NCBI GenBank assembly: GCA_000436795.1 | Contig: HF993166.1 | Span: 1-61,934 of the forward strand | From: Bacteroides sp. CAG:1076 | GTDB taxonomy: Bacteria > Bacteroidota > Bacteroidia > Bacteroidales > Bacteroidaceae | Direction of reading: 5' to 3' | DNA: 61,934 bases | In this document: positions 27,137 through 36,888 of the stretch, piece after piece | How positions within the stretch are numbered: position 1 is the stretch's first letter | How the letters are laid out: each line of letters starts with the position of its first letter | Position numbers and translations under genes: made by a program | Notes under the pieces: model-generated | What the model was told of the DNA's origin: nothing | Databases searched by the model: none | What the model saw: only the letters and a program-made list of their open reading frames with translations

Positions 27137-29908
27137 ATGGAGAAACTGTTTCTACTCGATGCGTATGCACTTATCTACCGCGCATACTATGCTTTTATCA
27201 AAAATCCGCGTATCAATTCCAAAGGTTTCAATACATCAGCTATCATGGGATTCGTCAATACTCTGGAGGATGTCCTGAAAAAAGAGAACCCTACTCATAT
27301 AGGCATTGCCTTCGATCCCGCCGGTCCCACATTCCGCCACGAAGCTTTCGAACAGTATAAAGCACAACGCGAAGAAACTCCCGAAGCAATTCGCCTCTCT
27401 GTTCCTGTTATCAAGGATATTATACGAGCTTATCGTATTCCGATTCTCGAAGTGAAAGGATACGAAGCCGACGACGTTATCGGAACGCTTGCTACCGAAG
27501 CCGGGAAACGAGGCATTACAACATATATGATGACTCCTGATAAGGACTATGGTCAGCTGGTTTCGGAAAAGGTATTTATGTACCGACCTAAATACGGCGA
27601 CAAGGAGTTTGAAGTTATGGGCGTAAAAGAAATCAAAGCCAAGTTCGACATCGAATCACCCTCGCAGGTAATCGATATGCTGGGACTTATGGGAGATACT
27701 GCCGACAACATTCCGGGATGTCCGGGGGTAGGCGAAAAAACAGCCCAAAAATTAATCGCCCAATTTGGAAGTATCGAAAATTTGCTTGCTAACACCGATC
27801 AACTGAAAGGGGCTATCAAGACAAAGGTGGAGAATAATCGCGAACAGATTACTTTCTCTAAATTTCTGGCTACAATTAAAACGGATGTGCCAATCTCGCT
27901 CGACATGGAAGCACTGAAGCGTGAACAGCCCGACGAAGAAGAACTTCGCAAAATTTTTGAAGAATTGGAATTTCGTACTCTATTGGATCGTATTCTTAAA
28001 ACGGAGAAGAAAATTACTGCTCCAACGGCCTCTCCTCAAAGCGATCTCTTTGGATTTTTTGCGGACGAGAATACAGGCGAGCAGAAAAATTCAAATCTCA
28101 CGCGGTTAGAAGAGCTGAATTACGACTACCAACTAATTGATTCAGAGAATAAAATAGACGAATTTTTACAAAATATCGTTACAAAAGATTTTTTCAGTCT
28201 AGACACAGAAACGACGGGAACCGATCCTATAACCGCCGAATTGGTAGGAATGAGCTTCAGTTTCACCGAAAATCAGGCTTTTTATGTACCTGTTCCAGCA
28301 GATCGTGAAGAAGCTTTGAAAATTGTTAATAAATTCAAACCAATATTCGAGAATGAAAAAACACTGAAAATCGGACAAAATATAAAATACGATATGCTTG
28401 TACTTGGCAACTACGGCGTTGAAGTCCGTGGTCCAATGTTCGACACCATGATAGCCCATTATGTACTTCAGCCCGAACTTCACCATGGTATGGATTATCT
28501 TGCTGAGGTGTATCTGAAATATGAAACCATAAAAATAGAAGAGCTGATAGGTCCTAAAGGTAAAAATCAAAAAAACATGCGTGACCTCTCTCCCTCTTCT
28601 GTTTATAAGTATGCCTGCGAAGATGCCGATGTCACGTTGAAACTGAAAAATGTACTGGAAAAAGAACTGGTATCAGACGGTGTCGACGAATTATTCCAAA
28701 CAATTGAAATGCCACTGGTACCGGTACTTGCCTATATGGAACGTAACGGAGTACGTATCGACACAGAAGCATTGAAGGAAACTTCACGACATTTTACAGC
28801 ACGTATGCAACAACTGGAGGAAGAGGTGCATCAGCTTGCCGGAATAGAATTCAACATCGCTTCTCCCAAACAAGTAGGTGAAGTATTATTCGACCGCTTG
28901 AAAATAACAGACAAGGCCAAAAAGACTAAAACCGGACAATATGTCACTTCCGAAGAAGTATTGGAAAGTTTGCGAGGCAAACATGAAATAGTAGGGAAAA
29001 TACTGGAACACAGAGGGCTGAAAAAGTTATTGGGTACGTATATCGATGCCCTTCCCTTACTTATCAATCCTAAAACCGGACATATACATACTTCATTCAA
29101 CCAAACTGTTACTGCTACGGGACGACTCAGTTCAAGCAATCCAAACCTGCAGAACATCCCTGTCCGCAATGAAGATGGAAAGGAAATCCGGCGAGCATTT
29201 ATTCCCGATGAAGGTTGTGAATTCTTCTCTGCCGATTATTCACAAATCGAACTTCGCATCATGGCACACTTAAGTGGTGACCCGCACATGATAGAAGCAT
29301 TCCAAAAAGGACAAGATATCCATGCTGCTACTGCTGCAAAGATTTATAAGGAGCCCTTGGAAAGTGTAACACGCGAACAAAGAAGCAAAGCTAAGACGGC
29401 TAATTTTGGTATTATATATGGTATATCGGTTTTCGGACTGGCAGAACGATTAAATATAGAAAGAAAAGAAGCCAAGGAACTAATAGACGGCTATTTCGAA
29501 AATTATCCACACGTAAAAGAATATATGGATAAAAGTATTCGTCTGGCACAAGAAAGAGGTTATATCGAAACAATCTTCAAACGAAAACGCTATCTGCCCG
29601 ATATCAATTCACGAAATGCAGTTGTCCGTGGGTATGCCGAACGTAATGCCATCAATGCTCCAATACAAGGAAGTGCGGCTGATATTATCAAGGTGGCAAT
29701 GATTCGTATATACAAACGCTTCCAAGAAGAAGGTATCCGCTCTAAAATGATCCTTCAAGTGCACGATGAATTGAACTTCAGCGTCGTGCCCGAAGAAAAG
29801 GAGAAAGTGCAACAAATTGTGATTAGCGAAATGGAAGCTGCTTACAAAATGAAAGCACCTTTGCGAGCAGACTGCGGTTGGGGTAAGAATTGGCTGGAAG
29901 CACATTAG
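27137..29908 (+). CDS. polA: DNA polymerase I
   Basis: Repair and Okazaki-fragment-processing polymerase. The 923-aa protein has all three activities in order: 5'-3' FEN-like exonuclease from the start MEKLFLLDAYALIYRAYYAF with D-rich metal sites (YEADDVIGTL, MLGLMGDTADNIPG); a 3'-5' proofreading exonuclease with intact DTETTG and YACEDAD motifs; and the family A polymerase with DYSQIELRIMAHLSGD, the O-helix region RSKAKTANFGIIYG and QVHDELNFSV. The frame is open 60 codons further upstream, but that part runs across the divergent promoter region and has no resemblance to PolA, so the ATG at 27137 is chosen. Confidence 0.97.
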   Translation: MEKLFLLDAYALIYRAYYAFIKNPRINSKGFNTSAIMGFVNTLEDVLKKENPTHIGIAFDPAGPTFRHEAFEQYKAQREETPEAIRLSVPVIKDIIRAYRIPILEVKGYEADDVIGTLATEAGKRGITTYMMTPDKDYGQLVSEKVFMYRPKYGDKEFEVMGVKEIKAKFDIESPSQVIDMLGLMGDTADNIPGCPGVGEKTAQKLIAQFGSIENLLANTDQLKGAIKTKVENNREQITFSKFLATIKTDVPISLDMEALKREQPDEEELRKIFEELEFRTLLDRILKTEKKITAPTASPQSDLFGFFADENTGEQKNSNLTRLEELNYDYQLIDSENKIDEFLQNIVTKDFFSLDTETTGTDPITAELVGMSFSFTENQAFYVPVPADREEALKIVNKFKPIFENEKTLKIGQNIKYDMLVLGNYGVEVRGPMFDTMIAHYVLQPELHHGMDYLAEVYLKYETIKIEELIGPKGKNQKNMRDLSPSSVYKYACEDADVTLKLKNVLEKELVSDGVDELFQTIEMPLVPVLAYMERNGVRIDTEALKETSRHFTARMQQLEEEVHQLAGIEFNIASPKQVGEVLFDRLKITDKAKKTKTGQYVTSEEVLESLRGKHEIVGKILEHRGLKKLLGTYIDALPLLINPKTGHIHTSFNQTVTATGRLSSSNPNLQNIPVRNEDGKEIRRAFIPDEGCEFFSADYSQIELRIMAHLSGDPHMIEAFQKGQDIHAATAAKIYKEPLESVTREQRSKAKTANFGIIYGISVFGLAERLNIERKEAKELIDGYFENYPHVKEYMDKSIRLAQERGYIETIFKRKRYLPDINSRNAVVRGYAERNAINAPIQGSAADIIKVAMIRIYKRFQEEGIRSKMILQVHDELNFSVVPEEKEKVQQIVISEMEAAYKMKAPLRADCGWGKNWLEAH

Positions 29909-30003
29909 TTCATTCCAACTGTTAACAGGTGTTTAAATGATAACAATTTGCTAAAATATTCATTTTTTCTTGCCGAAAAGTTAGCAACATCAAAAGGTTT
30001 TAC

Positions 30004-30011
30004 TAATTTTG
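30004..30011 (+). promoter_or_regulatory. -7 box for the small secreted protein gene
   Basis: TAATTTTG, a full TAnnTTTG match, 48 nt ahead of the ATG at 30060. Confidence 0.55.
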
Positions 30012-30059
30012 CAGCGTAATTAAAAACAAAAAGATAGTAAAACCTTAAAAACAAAAGAT

Positions 30060-30446
30060 ATGAAAAAGATGAATTTACTCAAGAGTTTATTTGTAACAGT
30101 ATTTGTTTTTGCCGCTAACCTTACAGTTTTTGCTAATAGTCCTGAAACTGAACTAATATACAATACTGAAGAAATAGATGGAGTAAAGATGTCGGAAACT
30201 GTTTATAAAATGAATGAAGGTATTCTGACAAATTTTGAAAAGTACAACTATAAATATAACGACAAGAAACAAGTTGTGGAAAACATTCTACAGAAGTGGG
30301 ATGAAAGTAGAGGTGAATGGCGTAACAACATGTGTATCAAGTATACATACAATGAAGGAAGCACTACAATCCAATACTATAAATGGAATAATTCAAAAAA
30401 GGATTATATCCTTGTTCCACAGATGACTGTAACCATGAACATGTAA
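30060..30446 (+). CDS. Small secreted protein, DUF3836-like
   Basis: A 128-aa protein with a clear Sec signal peptide (about residues 1-25, cleavage after VFA). The mature part is rich in Tyr, Trp, Asn and Lys and has two short beta-rich repeats of the type YxYNDKKQVVxNxxxKWDESRGEW and KYTYNEGSTTIQYYKW, as in the DUF3836 family of small Bacteroides exported proteins. No cysteine lipobox or enzyme motif was seen. It stands alone between its own promoter and a strong terminator. The function is unknown; the DUF assignment is from memory of the family's look. Confidence 0.7.
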   Translation: MKKMNLLKSLFVTVFVFAANLTVFANSPETELIYNTEEIDGVKMSETVYKMNEGILTNFEKYNYKYNDKKQVVENILQKWDESRGEWRNNMCIKYTYNEGSTTIQYYKWNNSKKDYILVPQMTVTMNM

Positions 30447-30490
30447 AAACTGCATACAAAAAAAACAATATTTTCATAAACTCTCTAACA

Positions 30491-30527
30491 AAAAGAGGCA
30501 CTTCGTGAGAAGCGCCTCTTTTTTTAT
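30491..30527 (+). terminator. Terminator of the small secreted protein gene
   Basis: Arms 30494-30504 and 30508-30518 (one C/A mismatch) close a GTGA-type loop inside CTTC...GAAG, followed by TTTTTTTAT. One of the most compact terminators in the window. Confidence 0.88.
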
Positions 30528-31118
30528 ACTCTTTGCAAACATTCTTACTTTCGACAGGGAAAATAACAAATTGTTACTAAAAACTGATATTCTGTATTTC
30601 ACATCAACCAATTTCGGATTTACATATCAACCCGAATTCAAGCTAAGGTATCTTCTCTGGTTGTTAGCAGTACTCCAGCTTTCCACTTCAAAACTATCAG
30701 CCCTCACTGTTATCAATATATTATTTTCAATAAATAAAAAAGTAAGCTCTCCACAATTTTTCAATTATAAAATAAGCTTCATTATATAAAAAGTTCTATC
30801 TTTGCATAAATAAAAATATTTAATATATAGAAAGCACATCATTCATATTTTGTTAATCTTATAGCTACCGATAAAATATATTTAAAAACAATACTCTCTT
30901 CAACCTATAAAGTAACAGACTATCAACAAATCAACACATAAAGTAACAAGTAAAAAAAGAACAACCTTAAAAAGAACAAAGCTCATGATACCAGACGACA
31001 GTTAATGCTCTGCCCGGAAGAATAATCAAGACTTAACAACTTCCCCATTATCTATTTGCCAATATGGTTTATAACAAAAGTGAATCTTTGGCATGAACCA
31101 GTAACCTTATTATTTTAT
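30528..31118. other. Intergenic region and long leader of the second SusC gene
   Basis: About 590 bp with no convincing gene. The first part (to about 30790) is plain AT-rich sequence; an open frame that begins inside the preceding terminator (30505-30789) has no start signal or domain and is not accepted. From the -7 box at 30797 the remaining ~310 bp would be an untranslated leader of the SusC transcript, long enough for post-transcriptional control. No clear hairpin or riboswitch was recognised in it. Confidence 0.45.
30797..30804 (+). promoter_or_regulatory. -7 box upstream of the GH18 PUL
   Basis: TATCTTTG, a full TAnnTTTG match, about 315 nt ahead of the preferred SusC start at 31119. 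No closer match was seen. Confidence 0.45.
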
Positions 31119-34100
31119 ATGAAAAAAACAACATCTTTCAAGGTTCTATCTCAACAAGATAGATTAAGCCTAAAATACCCTTTTAAAATGAGAACAAATC
31201 TCGTTTTATTAGTTGGTACTATGTTCCATTTGGCAGTGCCTACACTTGCCTATAGTGCTAATACACAACAATCTCCTGACGAGAGCGTCAAATCAATAGC
31301 TCCGGAAAATATACAAATTAAGGGTAGTATAAAAGACAGTAAAGGAGAAGCCCTTATCGGAGTGAATGTAAAAATAAAGAACTCTTCTAATGGAACAATA
31401 ACCGATTTCAATGGTGAATTCTCACTAAAAGCATCAACGGGTGATGTTTTGGAAATATCGTATGTCGGATATAAACCTATTACTCTAACAGTATCTCCAA
31501 ATACTTCGTACAATATAGTTATGAAGGAAGATACTGAAACACTTGAAGAAGTGGTAGTAACAGCTTTAGGTATCAAACGGGAAACAAAATCGTTGACTTA
31601 TAATGTTCAGGAAGTAAAAAGTGATGTAATTACAACCATAAAGGATGCCAGCTTCGTAAACAGTCTGACGGGTAAAATAGCGGGAGTAACCATCAACCAA
31701 AGTGCAAATGGTATTGGTGGATCAACACGTGTCGTCATGCGTGGTACGAAATCATTGTTCGGCGACAACAATGCACTATATGTTGTCGATGGTATTCCTT
31801 TGTCATCCATGCGTTCTACACAACCGGAAGGCTCTTTTGAAATGCCGGATGGAGGTGATAGCGACGGAATCTCGAGTATCAATCCGGATGATATCGAATC
31901 GATGTCTGTACTGACAGGAGCTGCAGCTGCTGCACTTTATGGTGTATCTGGAGCAAATGGTGTCGTGCTGATTACAACCAAAAAAGGTAAAGAAGGAAAA
32001 CTTACCGTCAACTATTCAAATAATACACAATTTACAACTCCATTCGTAACGCCACGCTTCCAAAATACTTACGGACGGAAAAATGACCTGGTATATGAAA
32101 GCTGGGGTAACAAATTGGCAACTCCTTCTTCGTATGATCCACTTGATTTCTTCCAAACAGGTTTCAATGAAATCAACTCTATGAATGTTACAAGTGGAAA
32201 CGACCGGAATCAGACATATTTTTCAGCTTCGTCTACAAACTCTCGAGGAATTATACCAAATAGTAAATATAACAGGTATAACTTCACGCTTCGCAATACA
32301 ACAGAACTGATAAAAGATAAATTGACATTGGATATGAGTGCTTCTTACATTCTTCAGAACAATCATAATCTAATGGTACAAGGACAGGCTCATAACCCGT
32401 TGGTTCCATTGTATCTTTTTCCACCATCTGACGATTTTACTAAATTCAAAACCTACGAACACTTTAATCCAGAGCGCAACTTCCCTACCCAGAACTGGAC
32501 TTATGGGGAACAAGGCCTATCCATGCAGAACCCATATTGGATTGTCAACCGAGAGCACTTCGAGAACAACAAAATGCGTTACATGTTTACAGCTAATTTA
32601 AGCTGGAAAATAACCGACTGGATGCAAGCTACAGGACGTCTGCGCGTTGATAATTCACAAGATACTTACGAACGTAAAATATCAGCCTCATCCAGTAACC
32701 TGTTTGCTTCAGATTACGGTAACTATCTGAAACAAACTACCCAATACAAGAATTTCTATGCAGATGCTATTCTGAATATTGATAAACGCTTTGGTAATTA
32801 TGGCATCAATGCTAATATTGGAGCAAGTGTAACCGACGAAGTTTCTGGAGAAAAAATCGGTTATGAAGGACATTTGGCTAAAGTTGCCAATTTGTTTACC
32901 TTCGAAAATATTATCAAAAATGACCCGGAAACCCGTCCTCTCGATTCAAAAGGTATACATACTAATACACAGGCTGTATTTGCAACGCTGCAACTGTCTT
33001 ACAAGAGTGCTGTATTCTTGGATGTAACTGGTCGAAATGACTGGTTCTCTACTTTTGCATTTACTTCCCACAAAAACTCAGGGTTCTTCTATCCGTCTGT
33101 GGGCTTATCGTTTGTTCCAACTGAAATGTTTGACCTGAGCCATACCCCTATTTCATTCTTAAAGTTACGCGCTTCATATAGTGAAGTCGGTAATGCGCCT
33201 CAGCCTTATATGACATCTTTAGCTTATGGAATCAGCGGTGGAAATATAGAAAGTTTGCCTTTCATCCCTGCAACTTTCCTGGAACCGGAACGAACGAAAT
33301 CATTCGAAGTCGGTATGAATATGCGTTTGTTCGAGGATAAATTAAATTTGGACGTTACTTATTATAATTCTAATACCTATAACCAGTTCTTTACGATATC
33401 CATGCCTCCCAGCTCCGGATACTCACATTTCTATGCAAATGGAGGTAAGGTTAATAACTGGGGTATTGAATCAACTCTTACTTATAAACAACAGATAAAA
33501 GATTTCTTATGGCATTCATCTCTTACTTTTACGATGAACCGAAATAAAATCAAAGAATTACTTGATCCCAATACGATTAACCCGATTACAGGTGAAAAAA
33601 TCGGAAATATGCCTTACATCGATGTTTGTACCAATGATTCGTATAAGCAACGTTTAACTGAGGGAGGTAGTATCGGAGATATCTATGTAACTGGCTTGAA
33701 GCGTGATCATCAGGGAGAGATATATGTAAATCCACAAAACGGAAGTATTCAGGCCGACTCTGAAAATTGGATAAAGGCAGGCAATGCAGATCCAAAATAT
33801 AACATTGGATGGAACAATACTTTCTCCTATAAGGGCATCTCACTGGGCGTCTTGATAGACTGGCGTATCGGTGGTGTATGCGTTTCTGCAACACAAGCCA
33901 TGATGGATCGCTTCGGAACATCACAAGCCAGCGCCGAAGCACGCGATAATGGTGGAGTTGTCGTAAATGGCGGGTTGCTGAATCCGGAAAGTTATTATTC
34001 TGTAGTAGGAGGAGGTACGACTGGATTACTGGCTTTCTATACTTATAGTGCTACCAATGTTCGCCTGCGCGAAATGACATTAGGATATACTCTACCTAAC

Positions 34101-34289
34101 AAATGGTTTAACAATAAACTGAAAGATGTAACAGTTTCGCTTATTGGAAAGAATCTGTTCATGTTCTACAACAAAGCTCCATTCGATCCTGAATTAGCAT
34201 CTTCTACAGGTACTTATTATCAGGGTATAGACTACTTTATGATGCCGAGCTTACGGAACATTGGATTTAGTGTTAAACTTCAATTCTAA
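31119..34289 (+). CDS. SusC-type TonB-dependent transporter of the GH18 PUL
   Basis: Outer-membrane importer for glycan released by the locus. It has an extended N-terminus before the membrane signal (hydrophobic core about residues 27-40, cleavage near SA), then a carboxypeptidase-like domain (IQIKGSIKDSKGEALIGVNV), the plug start LEEVVVTALG, plug motifs (VRVVMRGTKS-like segment; LYGVSGANGVVLITTKKG) and a barrel ending FSVKLQF. No STN domain is present. ATG 31119 is chosen because the N-terminus reads MKKTTSF; the frame is open from 31056, and 31188 (MRTNLVLLVGT) would also give a signal peptide. About 1056 aa, full length. The SusD gene follows after 17 nt. Confidence 0.93.
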   Translation: MKKTTSFKVLSQQDRLSLKYPFKMRTNLVLLVGTMFHLAVPTLAYSANTQQSPDESVKSIAPENIQIKGSIKDSKGEALIGVNVKIKNSSNGTITDFNGEFSLKASTGDVLEISYVGYKPITLTVSPNTSYNIVMKEDTETLEEVVVTALGIKRETKSLTYNVQEVKSDVITTIKDASFVNSLTGKIAGVTINQSANGIGGSTRVVMRGTKSLFGDNNALYVVDGIPLSSMRSTQPEGSFEMPDGGDSDGISSINPDDIESMSVLTGAAAAALYGVSGANGVVLITTKKGKEGKLTVNYSNNTQFTTPFVTPRFQNTYGRKNDLVYESWGNKLATPSSYDPLDFFQTGFNEINSMNVTSGNDRNQTYFSASSTNSRGIIPNSKYNRYNFTLRNTTELIKDKLTLDMSASYILQNNHNLMVQGQAHNPLVPLYLFPPSDDFTKFKTYEHFNPERNFPTQNWTYGEQGLSMQNPYWIVNREHFENNKMRYMFTANLSWKITDWMQATGRLRVDNSQDTYERKISASSSNLFASDYGNYLKQTTQYKNFYADAILNIDKRFGNYGINANIGASVTDEVSGEKIGYEGHLAKVANLFTFENIIKNDPETRPLDSKGIHTNTQAVFATLQLSYKSAVFLDVTGRNDWFSTFAFTSHKNSGFFYPSVGLSFVPTEMFDLSHTPISFLKLRASYSEVGNAPQPYMTSLAYGISGGNIESLPFIPATFLEPERTKSFEVGMNMRLFEDKLNLDVTYYNSNTYNQFFTISMPPSSGYSHFYANGGKVNNWGIESTLTYKQQIKDFLWHSSLTFTMNRNKIKELLDPNTINPITGEKIGNMPYIDVCTNDSYKQRLTEGGSIGDIYVTGLKRDHQGEIYVNPQNGSIQADSENWIKAGNADPKYNIGWNNTFSYKGISLGVLIDWRIGGVCVSATQAMMDRFGTSQASAEARDNGGVVVNGGLLNPESYYSVVGGGTTGLLAFYTYSATNVRLREMTLGYTLPNKWFNNKLKDVTVSLIGKNLFMFYNKAPFDPELASSTGTYYQGIDYFMMPSLRNIGFSVKLQF

Positions 34290-34306
34290 CCTTAATTCGT
34301 AAAATT

Positions 34307-35899
34307 ATGAAATCAATCTTTTTAGGGAAAATACAATGCATAGGGGCTACATGCTTACTACTGTGTGGGCTGAATGCCTGTACTGCGGGATATGAAGAAA
34401 TGAATACCAATCCAGACAAGGTTACTGATGATATGCTGGATATGGATAACTTACGTACAGGAGGCTCAATCAGTGCGATGCAATTAGATATTATTCCTTG
34501 TAGCGATGAAGGTGCAAATGCATATCAGCGCGCACAAAACTTAGTAGGGGACATTTTTTCTGGATACATGTCCGGTAGCGACAACTGGAATAGTTCTTCT
34601 AACAACCAGACTTATAATCTTCGCTTTGGTGGATGGAGCGATGTACTTTTCTCCATTGCATATCAGAATGTAATGCCACAATGGAAAAAAATAGCGACAG
34701 AGGAAGTCAAAGCAGAAGAACCAGTTACTTATGCGATCGGACAAGTTCTAAAAATTGCAGCCATGCACCGTGTAACCGACGCTTATGGCCCTATCCCGTA
34801 CTTCAAATTCGGTGAAAGTCTTATGGTTCCATACGACTCACAAGAAAAAGTATATGAATCATTCTTTAATGAATTAACAGAGGCAAGTCAGATTCTGGAA
34901 CAATATGCTACAGAGAGCCCGTCAGCACGTCCGCTGAAAAACTACGATCTGGTTTACGAAGGAGATGTAAGCAAATGGGCAAAATTTGCTAATACGTTAA
35001 TGCTGCGCCTGGCAATGCGTGTAGTATATGTAAAACCAGACTGGGCACAGAAATATGCAGAACAGGCTGTCGTAAAAAGTAAATTGGGAGTAATGACAAG
35101 CAATGCCGACAATGCACTTCTTCACAGTCACAATGGAATTACGGTTTATCATCCGCTCAATGTAGTATGGGATATGTACAAAGATGCACGAATGGGAGCT
35201 TCCATGGAATCTTATCTGAAAGGATATAAAGACAGTCGAATCTCTAAATATTTTAGTCAGGCAACTGCACCAGCCGGCGATTATCATGGAATGCGTAACG
35301 GAATTATCGTAGATAATATTGAAGGATATCGTGCCCTCTCCTGCCCTAATGTACAAAAGACCGATCCTGTTTTATGGATGTGCGCAGCTGAAGCTTACTT
35401 CTTAAGAGCTGAAGGAGCCTTAAGACAATGGAATATGAACGGTAACGCTAAAGACTTGTATGAGCAGGGAGTTCAAACATCTTTCGAACAGCACTCTGCT
35501 GCTATTGGAAATTATTTGACAGATGATACAGCTAAACCTGCTAAATTCGAAGATAAAGTAGGCAACAACAGTGCAGAACCTCGTTCTACTATAACTCCCG
35601 TCTACAAGACAGAAGAAGGATTTGAAGCAAACTTGGAACGAATCATCACTCAGAAATGGTTGGCTATGTTCCCTGAAGGAATGGAAGCATGGAGCGAATT
35701 CCGTCGTACCGGTTATCCTAAGATATTCCCGGTAGTCAAAAATTACAGTGGAGGAACAATCGATACGGAAAAACAAATTCGTCGTCTGCCATTCCCGCAA
35801 ACTGAATACGACAACAATAATGAGAACGTAAAAAACGCTATATCTCTTTTGAATGGAGCCGATCATGGAGGCACTTCATTGTGGTGGGATAAAAAATAA
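34307..35899 (+). CDS. SusD-like lipoprotein of the GH18 PUL (SusD-like_2 type)
   Basis: Surface glycan-binding lipoprotein forming the lid of the SusC channel encoded just upstream. SpII signal with lipobox LNAC. The N-terminus (YEEMNTNPDKVTDDML) and the later WMCAAEAYFLRAEGAL, QKWLAMFPEGMEAWSEFRRTGYP and RRLPFPQTEY blocks fit the SusD-like_2 branch, which differs from the RagB-like SusD at 9028-10527. At 530 aa it is complete. A GH18 gene follows after 21 nt in the same direction. Confidence 0.92.
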   Translation: MKSIFLGKIQCIGATCLLLCGLNACTAGYEEMNTNPDKVTDDMLDMDNLRTGGSISAMQLDIIPCSDEGANAYQRAQNLVGDIFSGYMSGSDNWNSSSNNQTYNLRFGGWSDVLFSIAYQNVMPQWKKIATEEVKAEEPVTYAIGQVLKIAAMHRVTDAYGPIPYFKFGESLMVPYDSQEKVYESFFNELTEASQILEQYATESPSARPLKNYDLVYEGDVSKWAKFANTLMLRLAMRVVYVKPDWAQKYAEQAVVKSKLGVMTSNADNALLHSHNGITVYHPLNVVWDMYKDARMGASMESYLKGYKDSRISKYFSQATAPAGDYHGMRNGIIVDNIEGYRALSCPNVQKTDPVLWMCAAEAYFLRAEGALRQWNMNGNAKDLYEQGVQTSFEQHSAAIGNYLTDDTAKPAKFEDKVGNNSAEPRSTITPVYKTEEGFEANLERIITQKWLAMFPEGMEAWSEFRRTGYPKIFPVVKNYSGGTIDTEKQIRRLPFPQTEYDNNNENVKNAISLLNGADHGGTSLWWDKK

Positions 35900-35920
35900 T
35901 TTTTTAAAAATAGAATTGAT

Positions 35921-36877
35921 ATGAAAAAGATATTATACTTCATTGTTATGTTATGTTGCACAACCTTTGTTGCATGCGACAAGCAAACTACTCCAGAAGC
36001 TCTTGATGTACAAGTACCTCCTACAAAATCAGAAGACTATTTTGAAGCTTTAAGGCAATACAAAAGTTCTAAGCATCAGCTCTGTTTCGGATGGTTTGGT
36101 AACTGGACAGCTACGGGTTCTGCAATGTCAACACGACTGGATAATGTACCTGATAGCGTAGATATCATATCTATTTGGGGAAACACTTATAACTTAACTC
36201 CTGAAATGAAAGCTGATATGGCTTATGTACAGCAGAAAAAAGGAACTAAAGTAATATTTACAATCTTCGCACATACCGTTCCAGAAATGTTCATCGCAGA
36301 AGATGGCACCATAGATTATGCAAGCTATGCAAAATCATTGAATGATACTATTATCAAATACAATTATGATGGCATTGACTTCGATTATGAGCCTAATTAT
36401 GGCGGAAGCGGTCCATTATGTAACAAAGATAATATGGAAGTATTTATTCATGAGATGGGTAAATATGTAGGTCCTAAATCTGGAACAGGCAAAATATTAA
36501 GTATCGATGGAGAACCTTATCATATGAATCCAGGCTTATCCGAATATTTTGACTATGGAATTGTACAAGCATATAATTCATCAGGAGATACTGACCTGCA
36601 AAATCGTTTCAATCAAGCAGCAAATGTTGGATGGAAACCTGAGCAATACATCTTTACTGAAAACTTCGAGAGTCTGTGGCAAACAGGAGGTAACCCAAAC
36701 TACCATGATAAATACGGAAATGTAATGCCTTCTTTGGAAGGTATGGCTCGTTTTACACCCGAACAAGGCCCAAAGGCCGGAGTGGGAACTTACCACATGG
36801 AATATGAATATTTGGCCTTACCTACATACAAATATTTAAGACAGGCTATCCAAATAATGAATCCTACTGTAAAATAA
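35921..36877 (+). CDS. GH18 endo-beta-N-acetylglucosaminidase-like lipoprotein
   Basis: A 318-aa lipoprotein (Cys19, FVAC) with a glycoside hydrolase family 18 barrel. The catalytic signature DGIDFDYE is complete: Asp150, Asp153, Asp155 and acid Glu157, so substrate-assisted catalysis is expected. Small single-domain GH18 lipoproteins beside SusC/SusD and DUF1735 proteins in Bacteroides cleave the chitobiose core of N-glycans (Endo F/H-like), and this is the likely role; chitinase-like activity cannot be excluded. With the lipid anchor it probably acts on the cell surface, releasing glycan for the SusC/SusD pair. Confidence 0.9.
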   Translation: MKKILYFIVMLCCTTFVACDKQTTPEALDVQVPPTKSEDYFEALRQYKSSKHQLCFGWFGNWTATGSAMSTRLDNVPDSVDIISIWGNTYNLTPEMKADMAYVQQKKGTKVIFTIFAHTVPEMFIAEDGTIDYASYAKSLNDTIIKYNYDGIDFDYEPNYGGSGPLCNKDNMEVFIHEMGKYVGPKSGTGKILSIDGEPYHMNPGLSEYFDYGIVQAYNSSGDTDLQNRFNQAANVGWKPEQYIFTENFESLWQTGGNPNYHDKYGNVMPSLEGMARFTPEQGPKAGVGTYHMEYEYLALPTYKYLRQAIQIMNPTVK

Positions 36878-36888
36878 CTATATAATCT

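Noticed and set aside
30505..30789. 94-codon open frame after the small secreted protein gene
   Set aside because: It begins inside the stem of a strong terminator, has no promoter or recognisable domain, and its composition is that of translated AT-rich spacer.
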